64,000 nt of DNA, taken from NCBI GenBank assembly GCA_026954325.1, contig JAIXKK010000034.1:1-64000 (forward strand). The letters run 5' to 3'. The notes under the pieces are model-generated. The model was not told where the DNA came from. It worked only from the letters and a program-made list of their open reading frames with translations, and did no database searches. This DNA comes from Bryobacterales bacterium (GTDB taxonomy: Bacteria > Acidobacteriota > Terriglobia > Bryobacterales > Bryobacteraceae). Of the stretch, positions 10,539-21,367 are shown piece by piece. Position 1 is the first letter of the stretch, and each line of letters begins with the position of its first letter. Position numbers and translations under genes: made by a program.

Positions 10539-11305
10539 AGCACTCGCACCTCAAATCTCAGTTTCTCGGCCAGTTTTGCCGCCACTTCCTTGGCTGGGCC
10601 CTCGAGAATTTGGGTCTGCTTGGATTTTTGCGGCACGTAGACTCGCTCGAGAGAAGCCGAAGACGCGGACGCGCCGCCGAGTTCGGCGGCGGTGAGCCGC
10701 TTGATCTCCTTGGACTTCGCCTTCTTGATTCCCATCAGCGTGGCGTAGCGCAGTTTATTGATCCCGGACTGGATAGTGAGAACCGCCGGCAGGGGCATCT
10801 CGATGAACTGGAACCAGCCATCCTCGAGTTCTCGCTTCACTTTGATGCCGGCCCCCGTCGCTTCCACCTGCATGATGATGGTGGAATGACAGCAGCCGAG
10901 CAGTTCGGCCATCACTACGCCGGTCTGCCCGTTGCCCAAGTCGTCGGATTGCAGGCCGGTAAGGATCAAGTCGGGCTTTTCGCTTTCCGCCGCTTTTGCG
11001 AGGAGGCGCGCGACGCCGAGCGTGTCGAGGGAGCCGAGGTCCCCCTCTTCGACGTGAATGGCGCGATCGGCGCCCTTGGCCAGAGCTTCGCGAATCGTTT
11101 GGGCGGCCCGGGCAGGGCCGAGGCAGAGGACAATCACCTCGCCGCCGTGTTTTTCCCTGAGTTGGAGCCCTTCCTCGAGCGCGTAGGCATCCGGCTCATT
11201 GATCTCGAAAGAGAGATCGGCATCCTGGATCCACTTTCCCGCCGAATCCACCTTCAAGCTGGAGTCACGGGCCGGGACCTGTTTGATAGCCACAATAATT
11301 TTCAT
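10535..11305 (-). CDS. etfB: Electron transfer flavoprotein beta subunit
   Basis: The 256-residue protein opens with MKIIVAIKQVPARDS and contains the family segments INEPDAYALEEGLQL, TGLQSDDLGNGQTG and a C-terminal KAKSKEIKRL. These form the AMP-binding beta subunit of the ETF heterodimer. The order etfB-etfA with a 4-base overlap supports a stoichiometric complex. The gap to fabF upstream is 45 bases, so read-through from the fatty acid synthesis genes is possible. No sign of damage. Confidence 0.96.
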   Translation of the reverse strand: MKIIVAIKQVPARDSSLKVDSAGKWIQDADLSFEINEPDAYALEEGLQLREKHGGEVIVLCLGPARAAQTIREALAKGADRAIHVEEGDLGSLDTLGVARLLAKAAESEKPDLILTGLQSDDLGNGQTGVVMAELLGCCHSTIIMQVEATGAGIKVKRELEDGWFQFIEMPLPAVLTIQSGINKLRYATLMGIKKAKSKEIKRLTAAELGGASASSASLERVYVPQKSKQTQILEGPAKEVAAKLAEKLRFEVRVL

Positions 11306-11350
11306 GAAAACTCCGAGGGCCTCGCGGCAGGAAGACCGCCATGGGCGGGG

Positions 11351-12592
<1,242 letters not shown>

Positions 12593-12631
12593 GTATGATT
12601 CTTCCGTGTGTGGATTGGGCTGTTGTCTATC

Positions 12632-12868
12632 TCACTTCTTGGACTTGCCTTCGATATAGTCGACCGCATCCTTGACCGTGCTGATCTTCTCCGCATCTTC
12701 ATCAGGAATATCGATATTGAAGGCTTCCTCGAAAGCCATCACCAGTTCAACGATGTCCAGCGAGTCAGCGCCGAGGTCATCGACAAACGAGGCCGTGCTA
12801 TCGACCTGCGATTCATCCACGCCCAACTGTTCGACGATGATCTGCTTCACTTTAGCTTCAATGGACAT
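12632..12868 (-). CDS. acpP: Acyl carrier protein
   Basis: The 78-residue acidic protein contains the phosphopantetheine site [10 protein letters not shown] with the modified Ser at position 36, and the helix II motif [10 protein letters not shown]. It carries acyl chains during fatty acid synthesis in the cytoplasm. A good GGAGG lies upstream of the ATG. It heads the minus-strand acpP-fabF-etfB-etfA run, which is divergent from the PQQ dehydrogenase gene. Confidence 0.97.
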   Translation of the reverse strand: MSIEAKVKQIIVEQLGVDESQVDSTASFVDDLGADSLDIVELVMAFEEAFNIDIPDEDAEKISTVKDAVDYIEGKSKK

Positions 12869-13005
12869 GTATCCTCCAAATAGACTGCAAACTCAATGAT
12901 CATAGCGACAGCAATGGCAGGGGCGCAAGGGGGAGGGCCGCTCGAGACAATGAGTCACGTGGGAGCCGGGCGCGCAGGACCGGGTACGAATGGCATGATA
13001 GAACA

Positions 13006-14880
13006 ATGCCGGTTCTTCCCCGCCCCCTATTCCGAGCTTTGCTGATTTGCGCAGCGGTATTTCCCGCCCTGGGGCAGGACCACAAGACGTGGAGCGATTA
13101 CAGCGGCGCGCCCGACGCGGCGCAGTACTCGGCGCTGGAGCAGATCAACCGCTCCAACGTGGACAAACTGGAGGTCGCCTGGATGTATCCCACCGGGGAC
13201 CACAACAAGTATTTCTTCAATCCGCTGGTGGCGCACGGCACGATGTATGTGCTGGCGAAGAACAACTCGATTGTGGCGCTCGATGCAGCGACGGGGAAGG
13301 AGATCTGGGCGCATCCGACGGCGCCGGGAACGGCAGCGCTGACGAACCGCGGCATCAATTACTGGGAGAGTAAGGATGGGTCGGAGCGGCGGCTGCTGTT
13401 TGCGAGCAACCAGGTGCTGCAGGCCATCGATGCGCGGACGGGGCAGAGCATTTCCACGTTCGGCGGGAACGGCGGGGTCGACTTGAAGGAGGGGCTGGAC
13501 CGCGACCCGAAGACGCTGCGGATCGTCCAATCTGCGTTCCCGGGGCGGGTGTTCGAGGACCTGTTGATCCTGGGATCGGCGACGAATCAAGGATACGGGT
13601 CGGCGCCGGGAGACATCCGGGCATTTGACGTGCGCAGCGGGAAACTGGTGTGGACGTTCCATACCATTCCGCGTCCGGGGGAATACGGGTATGAGACATG
13701 GCCCAAGGATGCCTGGAAGCGCGTGGGCGGGGCGAATACGTGGAGCGAACTGGCGCTCGACGTGGCGCGGGGCATCGTGTATCTGCCGACGGCGAGCGCG
13801 AAATATAACTTTTATGGCGTGGACCGGAGCGGAGCGAACCTGTTCGCCGACTGTCTGCTGGCGCTCGATGCGCGCACGGGAAAACGGTTGTGGCACTACC
13901 AGATGGTGCATCACGACATCTGGGATTACGATAATCCGGCCGCGCCGAAACTGCTGACGGTGAAGCATGACGGAAAGATGGTGGACATCGTGGCGCAGGT
14001 GAGCAAACAAGGCTTCGTGTGGGTGTTCAACCGCGTCACGGGGGAGCCGATCTGGCCGATCGAGGAGCGGGCCGTACCGCAATCGGGGATGCCCGGGGAG
14101 AAGCTGTCGCCGACGCAGCCGTTCCCGGTGAAGCCCCCTCCGTTTGCGCGGCAGAAGTTTACGGTGGATGATTTGAGCCCGTACTTGAGTCCGCAAGATC
14201 GGGCACGGTTCCGCGATGAGATTCTGAGCGCGCGAAATGAGGGGCTGTTCACGCCGCCGGGCCAGAGTGGAACAATTCAGATGCCGGGAAACAATGGGGG
14301 CGCGAATTGGGGCGGCGCGGCGGTGGATCCGGCCAAGGGATGGCTATTCGTGGTCTCGAAGGACCTGCCCGCGTTGCTCAAGATGCATAAGGATCCACAG
14401 GCCGATGCGGCGCTGGCTGCGTCCGCGGGGGAGCGCTATTACAGCGGATTCGGCTTCATGGTGGCGAGCGATGGCCTTTCCCCTATCGCGCCGCCCTGGA
14501 CCTCGCTGACTGCCTACGACCTGAACGAGGGAAACATCAAGTGGAAGATCGCGCTCGGCGAGGTTCCGGAACTGGCGGCGAAGGGAATCCGGAACACGGG
14601 AACGCACTTTCCGAAAGTAGGCCCCGTGGTGACCGCCGGCGGGCTCATCTTCACCGGCACGCGGGACCGCAAAGCGCGGGCGCTCGACGTGCGCAACGGA
14701 AAGGTGCTGTGGGAACACGAACTGGAAGCGGCGATGGAAGGGATTCCCGCAGTCTACGAAGTGAATGGCCGGCAGTACGTCACTTTCTGCGCCTCGGCGC
14801 AAGCGGGGTTGACGCCCGAGACGCAGGAGAAGATCAAAGGCGCCTACGTGGCCTTTGCGCTGCCCGCGGTCAAAGAGTAG
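13006..14880 (+). CDS. PQQ-dependent dehydrogenase, exported
   Basis: The 624-residue protein has a signal peptide (ending FPALGQ), followed by repeated propeller blades with the PQQ-repeat signature (ALDAATGKEIW, FDVRSGKLVWTF, LDARTGKRLWHY, LDVRNGKVLWEHE). It matches the quinoprotein alcohol/glucose dehydrogenase superfamily, with an eight-bladed propeller holding PQQ and calcium. No C-terminal haem-c motif (CxxCH) is present, so electrons must pass to a separate acceptor. Substrate is not predictable; periplasmic sugar or alcohol oxidation is likely. Its 3' end overlaps the convergent SDR gene by 11 bases. Confidence 0.85.
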   Translation: MPVLPRPLFRALLICAAVFPALGQDHKTWSDYSGAPDAAQYSALEQINRSNVDKLEVAWMYPTGDHNKYFFNPLVAHGTMYVLAKNNSIVALDAATGKEIWAHPTAPGTAALTNRGINYWESKDGSERRLLFASNQVLQAIDARTGQSISTFGGNGGVDLKEGLDRDPKTLRIVQSAFPGRVFEDLLILGSATNQGYGSAPGDIRAFDVRSGKLVWTFHTIPRPGEYGYETWPKDAWKRVGGANTWSELALDVARGIVYLPTASAKYNFYGVDRSGANLFADCLLALDARTGKRLWHYQMVHHDIWDYDNPAAPKLLTVKHDGKMVDIVAQVSKQGFVWVFNRVTGEPIWPIEERAVPQSGMPGEKLSPTQPFPVKPPPFARQKFTVDDLSPYLSPQDRARFRDEILSARNEGLFTPPGQSGTIQMPGNNGGANWGGAAVDPAKGWLFVVSKDLPALLKMHKDPQADAALAASAGERYYSGFGFMVASDGLSPIAPPWTSLTAYDLNEGNIKWKIALGEVPELAAKGIRNTGTHFPKVGPVVTAGGLIFTGTRDRKARALDVRNGKVLWEHELEAAMEGIPAVYEVNGRQYVTFCASAQAGLTPETQEKIKGAYVAFALPAVKE

Positions 14881-15589
14881 CTCCGCCGTCGACGCTCAGC
14901 ACCTGGCCGGTGACGTAGTTGTCGGGTTCCAGGAAGAATCGCACGGCGCGCGCGACGTCGTGCGCGTGGCCGAAGCGCGGGATGATGCCTTCGGAAAGAA
15001 AGTGATCGTACTTGCCCGAGGCGATGGAAGCCTCGGCCATTCCCGCGGCAGTCACCCCGGGGGCGATCACGTTGACGCGGATGTTGGCCTGGCGGCATTC
15101 CTTGGCGAGGATACGGGCGGCGTACTGAAGCGAGGCTTTGGCGGCTCCGTACGCGGTGGACCCTGGGAACAGATGAACGGCCTGCATGGTGGAGAACAGC
15201 ACGATGGCTCCGCGAGTTTCGGCCGCCTGCATGCGGACTGCCGCTTCGCGCGCGAGAAGGATAGGGCCGAGGTAGTTCACCTCCTGGGCGCGCAAGGCCG
15301 CCGCTTCGAATTCCGAAGGATGCCTGACGCGGGAGGGGTCGCCGGTGAACACCACCAAGCCGTAAAGGCTGCCGGCGGAGTTCAACAGCCGCTGCCTGTC
15401 TTCGGCCTTCGTCAGGTCCGTCTGGACGATGGTGGCGATGCCGTCCAGTTTCCGGGCGCGTTCCGCGTTTTGGAAATAGCTTACGGTGAGTTTGGCGTCC
15501 TCGTGCGCCAGCAGCCGCGCGGAGGCGGAACCGAGCCCGCCCGACCCTCCGGCGAGGATGATTTCAAGACCGTTCAATGGCTGGTTCAT
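14870..15589 (-). CDS. Short-chain dehydrogenase/reductase
   Basis: The 239-residue protein is a classical SDR: glycine-rich cofactor loop AGGSGGLGSA (about 13-22), catalytic Ser133 in LFSTMQAV and YxxxK at Y147/K151 (AYGAAKAS), and a C-terminal TGQVLSVDGG. The NAG motif of most members is replaced by VVFTGDPS. It resembles 3-oxoacyl-ACP reductase-like enzymes, but the substrate is unknown. Its start overlaps the 3' end of the O-antigen-ligase gene by 26 bases on the same strand, so translation is likely coupled. Confidence 0.85.
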   Translation of the reverse strand: MNQPLNGLEIILAGGSGGLGSASARLLAHEDAKLTVSYFQNAERARKLDGIATIVQTDLTKAEDRQRLLNSAGSLYGLVVFTGDPSRVRHPSEFEAAALRAQEVNYLGPILLAREAAVRMQAAETRGAIVLFSTMQAVHLFPGSTAYGAAKASLQYAARILAKECRQANIRVNVIAPGVTAAGMAEASIASGKYDHFLSEGIIPRFGHAHDVARAVRFFLEPDNYVTGQVLSVDGGATL

Positions 15590-16793
15590 GGGTGGTTGAC
15601 TCGACGGCGATGTATCCGCAAGCGACGGTTGTCAGGAACAGGCTGAGCACTTCGCTGTCACCGAGGTTGTGTTCGAGAATGCCGCCCACCAGAATGGCGA
15701 TAATGGTGGCGATGGCTCCCTGGAGGACGAAGCGCGCCTCGCCGGGTCCGGGCGGCAATCCGTTCAAGGCTTTGAAGAAGTCGCGCAGGATGACCGCGAA
15801 CATCCAGAGCAGCGCGAGCAACGCCGGGATTCCGCGCTCGGCGGCGTACTGCAGGTAGATGTTGTGGAGGTGGCCGTACCAGCCTTCGGGCAGGCGCGTA
15901 ATATCGGGCGGGAGATATTTCCTGAAGTTCTCCGGATCATTGATCCGCTCCGGCCCAAGTCCGAACAGGGGATGGGCGCGGATCATGCGGATGCCGGTGC
16001 GCCAGAGGATGCGCCGGTGCTCGTTGGAATCGAGTTCACCGTGGGGCTTCCACACGGAAGTGAAGCGCTGCCGGAGAAAGGGCGGCGCCGCCAGCAACGC
16101 CAAGGCCACGGCAATGGGAGCGATGAAGACTGTCCAGCGCTTCCAGCAAAACAGGAGATATGACCCGGCGACGGCGGTGGCGAACCAGATGGAGCGTGTC
16201 CCCCCGGCGAAGATGGCGGCGCTGATGAGGAACCCGCAGATGACCCACAAACCCACGGGACGCTTCGGGGGAGAGGCCCAAAAGAGAAAAGCCGCAAGCA
16301 GCATCAACACGATCATCATGTGGGCGCCGAAGGTCATCCAATGGCTCATGAAGCCGGTGATGCGCTCGCCGACCAGGCAGCCGTAGGAAGAGCCGCATTC
16401 CTTCAATTGCCAGGCGAACTGCATCAGCGCGCGCGTCGCGGAGAGAGTGCCCAGAACCGTAAAGGCCATAATCAGCCGGCGGACTTGCCGGAGATGGCGG
16501 AAAGCGCTGAAGACAATCAGCAACATGAGGAAAACGAGGAACTTGCGGATCTGGACCCGCCCTGCCCAGGGGTTATCGGAAAAGGCGAGCGAAAGCACGG
16601 TGCCGAGCATGAAGAGCCCGAGCGGCAGTTTGATGGGCGGGAAACGTAACTTTTCGCCTGACATCAACAGTGCGGCCAAGGAAAGCGCAAGCAGGATGTT
16701 CGAGACGGCAATGGAGAACAGGATGGACGCCGCCGAACCGAAGGCTGTATAGAAGGCTGCCTTGGCGAGCCAGGATTGTTGCTGGTCGGACAT
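15564..16793 (-). CDS. O-antigen ligase family membrane protein
   Basis: The 409-residue protein is predicted to span the membrane about ten times. The large periplasmic loop near residues 230-330 contains the Wzy/WaaL-type motif HLHNIYLQYAAERGIP, and the segment LFGLGPERIND also fits the family. Members join O-polysaccharide to lipid A core or polymerise surface sugars. No polysaccharide cluster is adjacent, so the donor is unknown; heptosyltransferase genes lie 33 kb away. It is divergent from the sixA-like gene with 46 bases between starts. Confidence 0.82.
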   Translation of the reverse strand: MSDQQQSWLAKAAFYTAFGSAASILFSIAVSNILLALSLAALLMSGEKLRFPPIKLPLGLFMLGTVLSLAFSDNPWAGRVQIRKFLVFLMLLIVFSAFRHLRQVRRLIMAFTVLGTLSATRALMQFAWQLKECGSSYGCLVGERITGFMSHWMTFGAHMMIVLMLLAAFLFWASPPKRPVGLWVICGFLISAAIFAGGTRSIWFATAVAGSYLLFCWKRWTVFIAPIAVALALLAAPPFLRQRFTSVWKPHGELDSNEHRRILWRTGIRMIRAHPLFGLGPERINDPENFRKYLPPDITRLPEGWYGHLHNIYLQYAAERGIPALLALLWMFAVILRDFFKALNGLPPGPGEARFVLQGAIATIIAILVGGILEHNLGDSEVLSLFLTTVACGYIAVESTTHEPAIERS

Positions 16794-16839
16794 GCGGGAA
16801 GCTTCAGTATGCCAGAATGGGAGAACTCACTTCACGCCG

Positions 16840-17334
16840 ATGGAAATCTACCTGCTTCGACATGGCATTGCCGAAGATCCCCGCCCGGGAATGAATGACG
16901 CGGACCGGGCGCTGACAGCCGAGGGAAAAAAGAAATTACGCGAGGTGTTGCAGGTGGCCAAGGCCGCCGGAATGAAGCCGCAACTGATCCTGACGAGCCC
17001 ATACCGCAGGGCCCGCGAGACTGCCGAGGCAGCGGCCGCGGTTCTTGGATATGGAGGCGAACTCACCCCCTGTCCCACGTTGACGCCGATGTCGGACCCG
17101 CGCGAGGCGTGGGGGGACATCAAGGCATTCAAGGACTCCGAAAGCCTGCTGCTTGCAAGCCACGAGCCTTTGACGGGGATGCTGATCGGCTTTCTGCTGG
17201 GGACGCCCAACCTGGCCGTGGATGTGAAGAAGGGTTCGATCACGCGGGTCGATGTGGTGAACTTCGGAGTGAATCCACGCGGAGTTTTGCGCTGGATGCT
17301 GACGCCGAAGATCGCCGGCGTATTGAAGGTTTAG
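16840..17334 (+). CDS. sixA: SixA-like phosphohistidine phosphatase
   Basis: The 164-residue protein is a short histidine-phosphatase-superfamily member: RHG motif at the start (MEIYLLRHGIAEDP), SPYRRARETA for the second Arg, and ASHEPLTG for the second His. Length and the AEGKKKL segment match SixA, which removes phosphate from histidine in phosphorelay or PTS proteins. The ATG at 16840 puts RHG at the normal place. A longer frame upstream has no similarity. The stop overlaps the convergent esterase stop by 4 bases. Confidence 0.85.
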   Translation: MEIYLLRHGIAEDPRPGMNDADRALTAEGKKKLREVLQVAKAAGMKPQLILTSPYRRARETAEAAAAVLGYGGELTPCPTLTPMSDPREAWGDIKAFKDSESLLLASHEPLTGMLIGFLLGTPNLAVDVKKGSITRVDVVNFGVNPRGVLRWMLTPKIAGVLKV

Positions 17335-18197
17335 CGCAGCGTGGCTTTGAGCCACTCCACCATTTTCCCTTTATATGCCTGGAATTCAGGATGCTTTTCC
17401 CACGGGCCGACCCCGTGGGGAGCGCCCTCGACGGTGAAGACTTCACACCGGTTACCTGCTTTCTTCAAGGCATCGCACATCACCGGTGACTGCTCGTAGG
17501 GCACGGCGGCGTCCTTCGTTCCATGAATGAAGAGAAACGGCGGCAGCCCCTTGCGGACGTAGGTAATAGGGGAGGCCTCGCGAAGCCTGGCGATGCCGGC
17601 TTCATCCAGCTTATCGACGCCAAGGAATTTGGTCATGCCGGGGCTGACCGAACCGCGTTCACGTTCGCGTTTGAGGAGATCATGCACGCCATAAAAATCC
17701 ACGACGGCGGCGACGCGGGAGTTGGGTTCGTTTTGTGCGCCGGCCAGGGCGGCCAGGTGTCCGCCCGCGGATTCCCCCATAAGGGCGATTCGCCTCCTAT
17801 CCACCTTGTATTGACCGGCGTGATCCTTCACCCACTTCACGGCGGCTTTCACATCGTCCACGGCGGCAGGGTATTGATACCGAGGCGCCAGGCGGTAGTT
17901 GATGGTGAACCAGGCAAAGCCGGCATCGGTCAGCGGCCGGAACAGAGGGGTTACATAGGTGCGCTTGTCGCCGTTAACCCACCCTCCGCCGTGAACAATG
18001 ATGACGGTGGCGAACGGTCCTTTGCCGTCGGGGATATGGGCGTCCAGCGTCAGCGGCACGCCGCCGGGTTTCGCGAACTCCACGTCATTGAAATCTGCGC
18101 CGGCGGCGGCGCGGAGGGCAGTGCCAAGAATCAAAAACAGCATGGGGACTTGCCCCGAAAAGACCGGCAGGAACCGGCGGCGTGTAAGGTTAGGCAT
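17331..18197 (-). CDS. Exported alpha/beta-hydrolase esterase (BD-FAE/acetyl esterase type)
   Basis: The 288-residue protein has an N-terminal export signal with three arginines (LTRRRFLPVF), an oxyanion HGGGW motif (about 69-73), nucleophile Ser143 in MGESAGG, Asp229 in GTKDAAV and His261 in APHGV. This is the hormone-sensitive-lipase/feruloyl-esterase-like group acting on acetylated or feruloylated polysaccharides. It overlaps the upstream flotillin gene by 8 bases, suggesting co-translation. Substrate is inferred from family only. Confidence 0.85.
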   Translation of the reverse strand: MPNLTRRRFLPVFSGQVPMLFLILGTALRAAAGADFNDVEFAKPGGVPLTLDAHIPDGKGPFATVIIVHGGGWVNGDKRTYVTPLFRPLTDAGFAWFTINYRLAPRYQYPAAVDDVKAAVKWVKDHAGQYKVDRRRIALMGESAGGHLAALAGAQNEPNSRVAAVVDFYGVHDLLKRERERGSVSPGMTKFLGVDKLDEAGIARLREASPITYVRKGLPPFLFIHGTKDAAVPYEQSPVMCDALKKAGNRCEVFTVEGAPHGVGPWEKHPEFQAYKGKMVEWLKATLR

Positions 18198-19722
18198 CCG
18201 GCTTTACTCCATCCTCGTTCTTCAGACCAAGTTGCGCCATCACCGCCGGGATATCGAGGCCGAGCGCTTCCAACTGCTGGAGGAAGTTGAAGACCACCGT
18301 GGGGCCCGTTTGCGCGATCTTGTTGAGACCGGACTGGCCGCCGCCGCCGTTGTCAATCACCACCATGCGATCGATGTTTCCCATGGGGGCGGCGACGGCG
18401 GAGAAGACCCCGCTCGAAGCCTGAATAATGGCCGGGAGTTTCTCGAGAATGGTCTGCAACCGCGCCGCTTCGTTGAACTGTTTCCAAGCCTCGGCCTTTC
18501 GTAGAATAGCGGTGGCTTCGGCCACGCCTTGCGCCTCGATGGCGCGGGCCTGGGCAATACCGATGGCTTCGATCTTGGCGGCTTCAGCTTTGCCTTCGGC
18601 TTCCAGAGCGGCGGCGCGTCCGGCGCCTTCCTGGCTGAGGCGCTGTTGTTCGGCTTCGGCCAGCGCGATGAGAGCTTGCCGCTTGCCTTCCGCTTCGAGG
18701 ACGCTGGCCTCCTTGTTCGCCTGGGCGCGGACTACGGTGGCCTGACGCTCCGCTTCCGCCGGTTTGAGGACCGTGGCCTCGAGTTCCTTCTGCCGCCGCA
18801 GTACTTCCTGCTCCTGCACGGAAATCAACTCCTGTGTCCGGCGGCGCTCGACCTTCACTTCCTCGGCGACGACCGATTGGCGCGACTGTGCCTGGGCGAG
18901 GGGACCCGCCTGGGCGGCGCGCGCTTTTTCGGTTTCCACTTCGGCGGCGTACTGGGCCTGCCGGATCTGGTAATCGCGCTGCACCTGCGCGATTTCAGCT
19001 TCGGAGTTGATCTTGGCGCGTTCGCCTTCCTGGAAGGCGGCCGCCGACCGGATCTTCGAATCCCGAGTGGCTTCGGCCTCGCCGATCACGGCATCGCGCT
19101 TCACCTCAGCCGTACGGCGTTTGCCGAGGGCGTTGAGGTAATCCTCATCGTCGCTCACTTCCTGAATGGTGAGCACGTCCACGCCGAGTCCCATTTTTTC
19201 CAGGTCATTGGCGGCCTCGGAGGTGAGTTTCTGCGCGAAGGAGTTGCGGTCGGAGTTAACCTCCTCCACGGTGAGCGTGCCGAGGATGGAGCGTAAGTGC
19301 CCTTCGAGCGTCTGGAAGATGACCGCCTGAATGTCGTTGTGCGTCATGCCGAGGAAGCGCTCGGCGGCGGCGTGGAGAGAAGTCTCATCGGAGCGGATTT
19401 TTACGTTCGCCACGGCTTTGACGGAAACGGGGACACCTTGGATGGTATAGGCGCGCCGGATTTCGAGAGGAATGGTGATGACGTTGAGCGAAAGGTAGTC
19501 GACCTTTTCGAGCAAAGGGATGCGAAGAGCGGCGCCTCCCCGCACCATGCGGTAGCCCACGCTCCGCCCGTCGGCGAGTTTGCGTTTCCTTCCACTGAGG
19601 ACAGCGACCATATTGGGCGGCACTTTGAGGTAATTACGGCTGAAGAGAGCCGCGGCGATGAAGATCGCCAGCAGCACGAGCATCACAATGACAGGCAGCG
19701 CCAGACGGGGGATCTCGTTCAT
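18190..19722 (-). CDS. Flotillin-family membrane-associated scaffold protein
   Basis: The 510-residue protein has one N-terminal transmembrane helix (ALPVIVMLVLLAIFIAAALF), an SPFH/band-7 domain (about 30-210), then a long Ala/Glu/Gln-rich coiled-coil flotillin region (about 215-430) with AEAEQQRL and repeated EAEGKAEA-type segments, and a short C-terminal tail. Flotillins oligomerise and organise membrane microdomains. The ATG at 19722 is chosen for GGAGG 6 bases upstream; a TTG in frame 12 bases earlier overlaps that site. It shares 8 bases with the downstream esterase gene. No NfeD-like partner is seen. Confidence 0.9.
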   Translation of the reverse strand: MNEIPRLALPVIVMLVLLAIFIAAALFSRNYLKVPPNMVAVLSGRKRKLADGRSVGYRMVRGGAALRIPLLEKVDYLSLNVITIPLEIRRAYTIQGVPVSVKAVANVKIRSDETSLHAAAERFLGMTHNDIQAVIFQTLEGHLRSILGTLTVEEVNSDRNSFAQKLTSEAANDLEKMGLGVDVLTIQEVSDDEDYLNALGKRRTAEVKRDAVIGEAEATRDSKIRSAAAFQEGERAKINSEAEIAQVQRDYQIRQAQYAAEVETEKARAAQAGPLAQAQSRQSVVAEEVKVERRRTQELISVQEQEVLRRQKELEATVLKPAEAERQATVVRAQANKEASVLEAEGKRQALIALAEAEQQRLSQEGAGRAAALEAEGKAEAAKIEAIGIAQARAIEAQGVAEATAILRKAEAWKQFNEAARLQTILEKLPAIIQASSGVFSAVAAPMGNIDRMVVIDNGGGGQSGLNKIAQTGPTVVFNFLQQLEALGLDIPAVMAQLGLKNEDGVKPDA

Positions 19723-19773
19723 GAGCACCTCCAATGCAGGTTGTCTATTATTCCACAGCGCTCTTCGGAGTTG

Positions 19774-20640
19774 TTAGTACAACTTGTGGCCGGCGATGCG
19801 CGCACCGGAGAACACCACCTCGGCGATCGCACGCTGGCGGACTCCCTCTTTCGGGGGCTGGTCAAATACCAGATTGCCGAGGGAGTAGAAAATGAGGCCG
19901 CCCTTGAACTCCTCGACGGGCTGCACCACGTGAGGATGATGGCCCACCACGATGGAGGCTCCGGCATCGATAGCCGCGCGGGCGAAGCTGATCTGCCGGC
20001 GATTGGGCCGCGCGTGATACTCATAGCCGGCGTGCATCGAGACGATGACGGCGTCGCAACGGCCGCGCAGATCCTTGACGTCTCGCGCGACGGCGGCTTC
20101 GCTCATCATCGCAACCCGGGGATCGTCATCGGGATGATTGCCGTTGCGCTGGTCGTAGGTGTAGGCAAGAAATCCGAAGCGCACGCCTTTGCTCCGGAGC
20201 ACAACGCCTTTGTGCGCATCTTCAGGCCGGAGCGCGGCGCCAACGGCGGCTATTCCGTTCTTCGCCAGCGTTTCGAGCGTGAACACGATGCCGGGAGAAC
20301 CGGCGTCGCGCACGTGATTGTTGGCCGTGGAAACAATGTCGATGCCGGCGAACTTCAGCCCTTCCGCCATGGAAGGATGAGCGCGAAACACCATACGGTC
20401 TTCGAAGTAGGGAGGGTTGGGAGCGAAGGGCGACTCGAGGTTGGCAAAGGCGATGTCCGCATCGCGCAGGATGGCCGCCACTTCGCGGAAAGGCCAGGTG
20501 GGATCCTTGCGGCTCCGCGCCTGAAGGTAGACATAGCGGCCCAGCATGACGTCGCCACCAAAGACCAGGCGGTTGGCAGGCGGATAATCACCGCCCCACA
20601 GGCAGGCGGACAGAGCCAGCAGCAGCACAGGGCGCTTCAT
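19774..20640 (-). CDS. CapA-family metallophosphoesterase-like lipoprotein
   Basis: The 288-residue protein has a lipoprotein signal (LLLALSAC) and the PGA_cap/CapA fold signatures: FGGDVMLGR, FANLESPF, STANNHVRDAG, SMHAGYEYH and VGHHPHVVQP. CapA is needed for poly-gamma-glutamate capsule synthesis, but many relatives are uncharacterised metal-dependent phosphatases. Its start overlaps the pgl stop by 4 bases (ATGA), so it is the fourth gene of the zwf-opcA-pgl operon, an unusual place for it. No capB/capC is present. Confidence 0.85.
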   Translation of the reverse strand: MKRPVLLLALSACLWGGDYPPANRLVFGGDVMLGRYVYLQARSRKDPTWPFREVAAILRDADIAFANLESPFAPNPPYFEDRMVFRAHPSMAEGLKFAGIDIVSTANNHVRDAGSPGIVFTLETLAKNGIAAVGAALRPEDAHKGVVLRSKGVRFGFLAYTYDQRNGNHPDDDPRVAMMSEAAVARDVKDLRGRCDAVIVSMHAGYEYHARPNRRQISFARAAIDAGASIVVGHHPHVVQPVEEFKGGLIFYSLGNLVFDQPPKEGVRQRAIAEVVFSGARIAGHKLY

Positions 20641-21365
20641 GCCGAGGCGGGCGACGCAGCCGCGGTATCGACAAACCAGGTGACGTGCCGAGGCCGGTGA
20701 GAAACAATCTGCGCCGGAAAGCGCTGGGGGTCATACGGATCCTCGAAGACATGCCGGACGGCCTCGGCCTTGTCGCTTCCGGCGGTGAGGACCACAATGT
20801 GCTTCGCCGCGGAGAGCACGCCGGGCAGCAGCGTCACGCGCCACTTGTTGAGTTTTTCCACGTACACCGCCGCGGCGATACGTTCGCGGTCTTCAATCAG
20901 AGGCTCGCCGGGAAACAGGCTGGCAGTGTGCGCATCGGCGCCCATCCCGAGGTGAATCACATCGAACTGCGGCAAATCGCCCTCGCCGAGAGAGAAGAAC
21001 TCCTGAATGTCATGCGTGTACCGTTCGGCCGCGGCCTTGGGCCACAATTCGCCGTGAATCCGGTGGACATTCGGGTAGGGGAAGCCGGCGGGCACAATGA
21101 AATGCTCCTCGGCAAGACGGTAATTGCTCTCGGAATTCGACGGCGGCACCACGCGTTCGTCCACCCAGAACAGGTGGACCCGCTCCCAATCGAAGGCGCC
21201 GGCGGCCATGTGTTGAAACAACAGCTTCGGGGTCGACCCGCCGGAGACCGCGATGGTGGCCAGATTCCGGCCGGCCAAAGCCTCCTCGAGGCGCGTCAAG
21301 ATTACCCGGCAGCAGGCCTCGGCGGCATCCTCCACGGTTGGATAGGCGTGCCATTGCGTGCTCAT
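20637..21365 (-). CDS. pgl: 6-phosphogluconolactonase
   Basis: The 242-residue protein is a SugarP_isomerase-fold lactonase with VSGGSTPK near residue 42, FWVDERVVP, and GMGADAHTASLFPG. It hydrolyses 6-phosphogluconolactone made by Zwf. The ATG at 21365 lies 6 bases after GGGAGG; an ATG 6 bases earlier touches that site directly. It starts 2 bases after the opcA stop. Operon context makes the role certain. Confidence 0.95.
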   Translation of the reverse strand: MSTQWHAYPTVEDAAEACCRVILTRLEEALAGRNLATIAVSGGSTPKLLFQHMAAGAFDWERVHLFWVDERVVPPSNSESNYRLAEEHFIVPAGFPYPNVHRIHGELWPKAAAERYTHDIQEFFSLGEGDLPQFDVIHLGMGADAHTASLFPGEPLIEDRERIAAAVYVEKLNKWRVTLLPGVLSAAKHIVVLTAGSDKAEAVRHVFEDPYDPQRFPAQIVSHRPRHVTWFVDTAAASPASA

Positions 21366-21367
21366 GT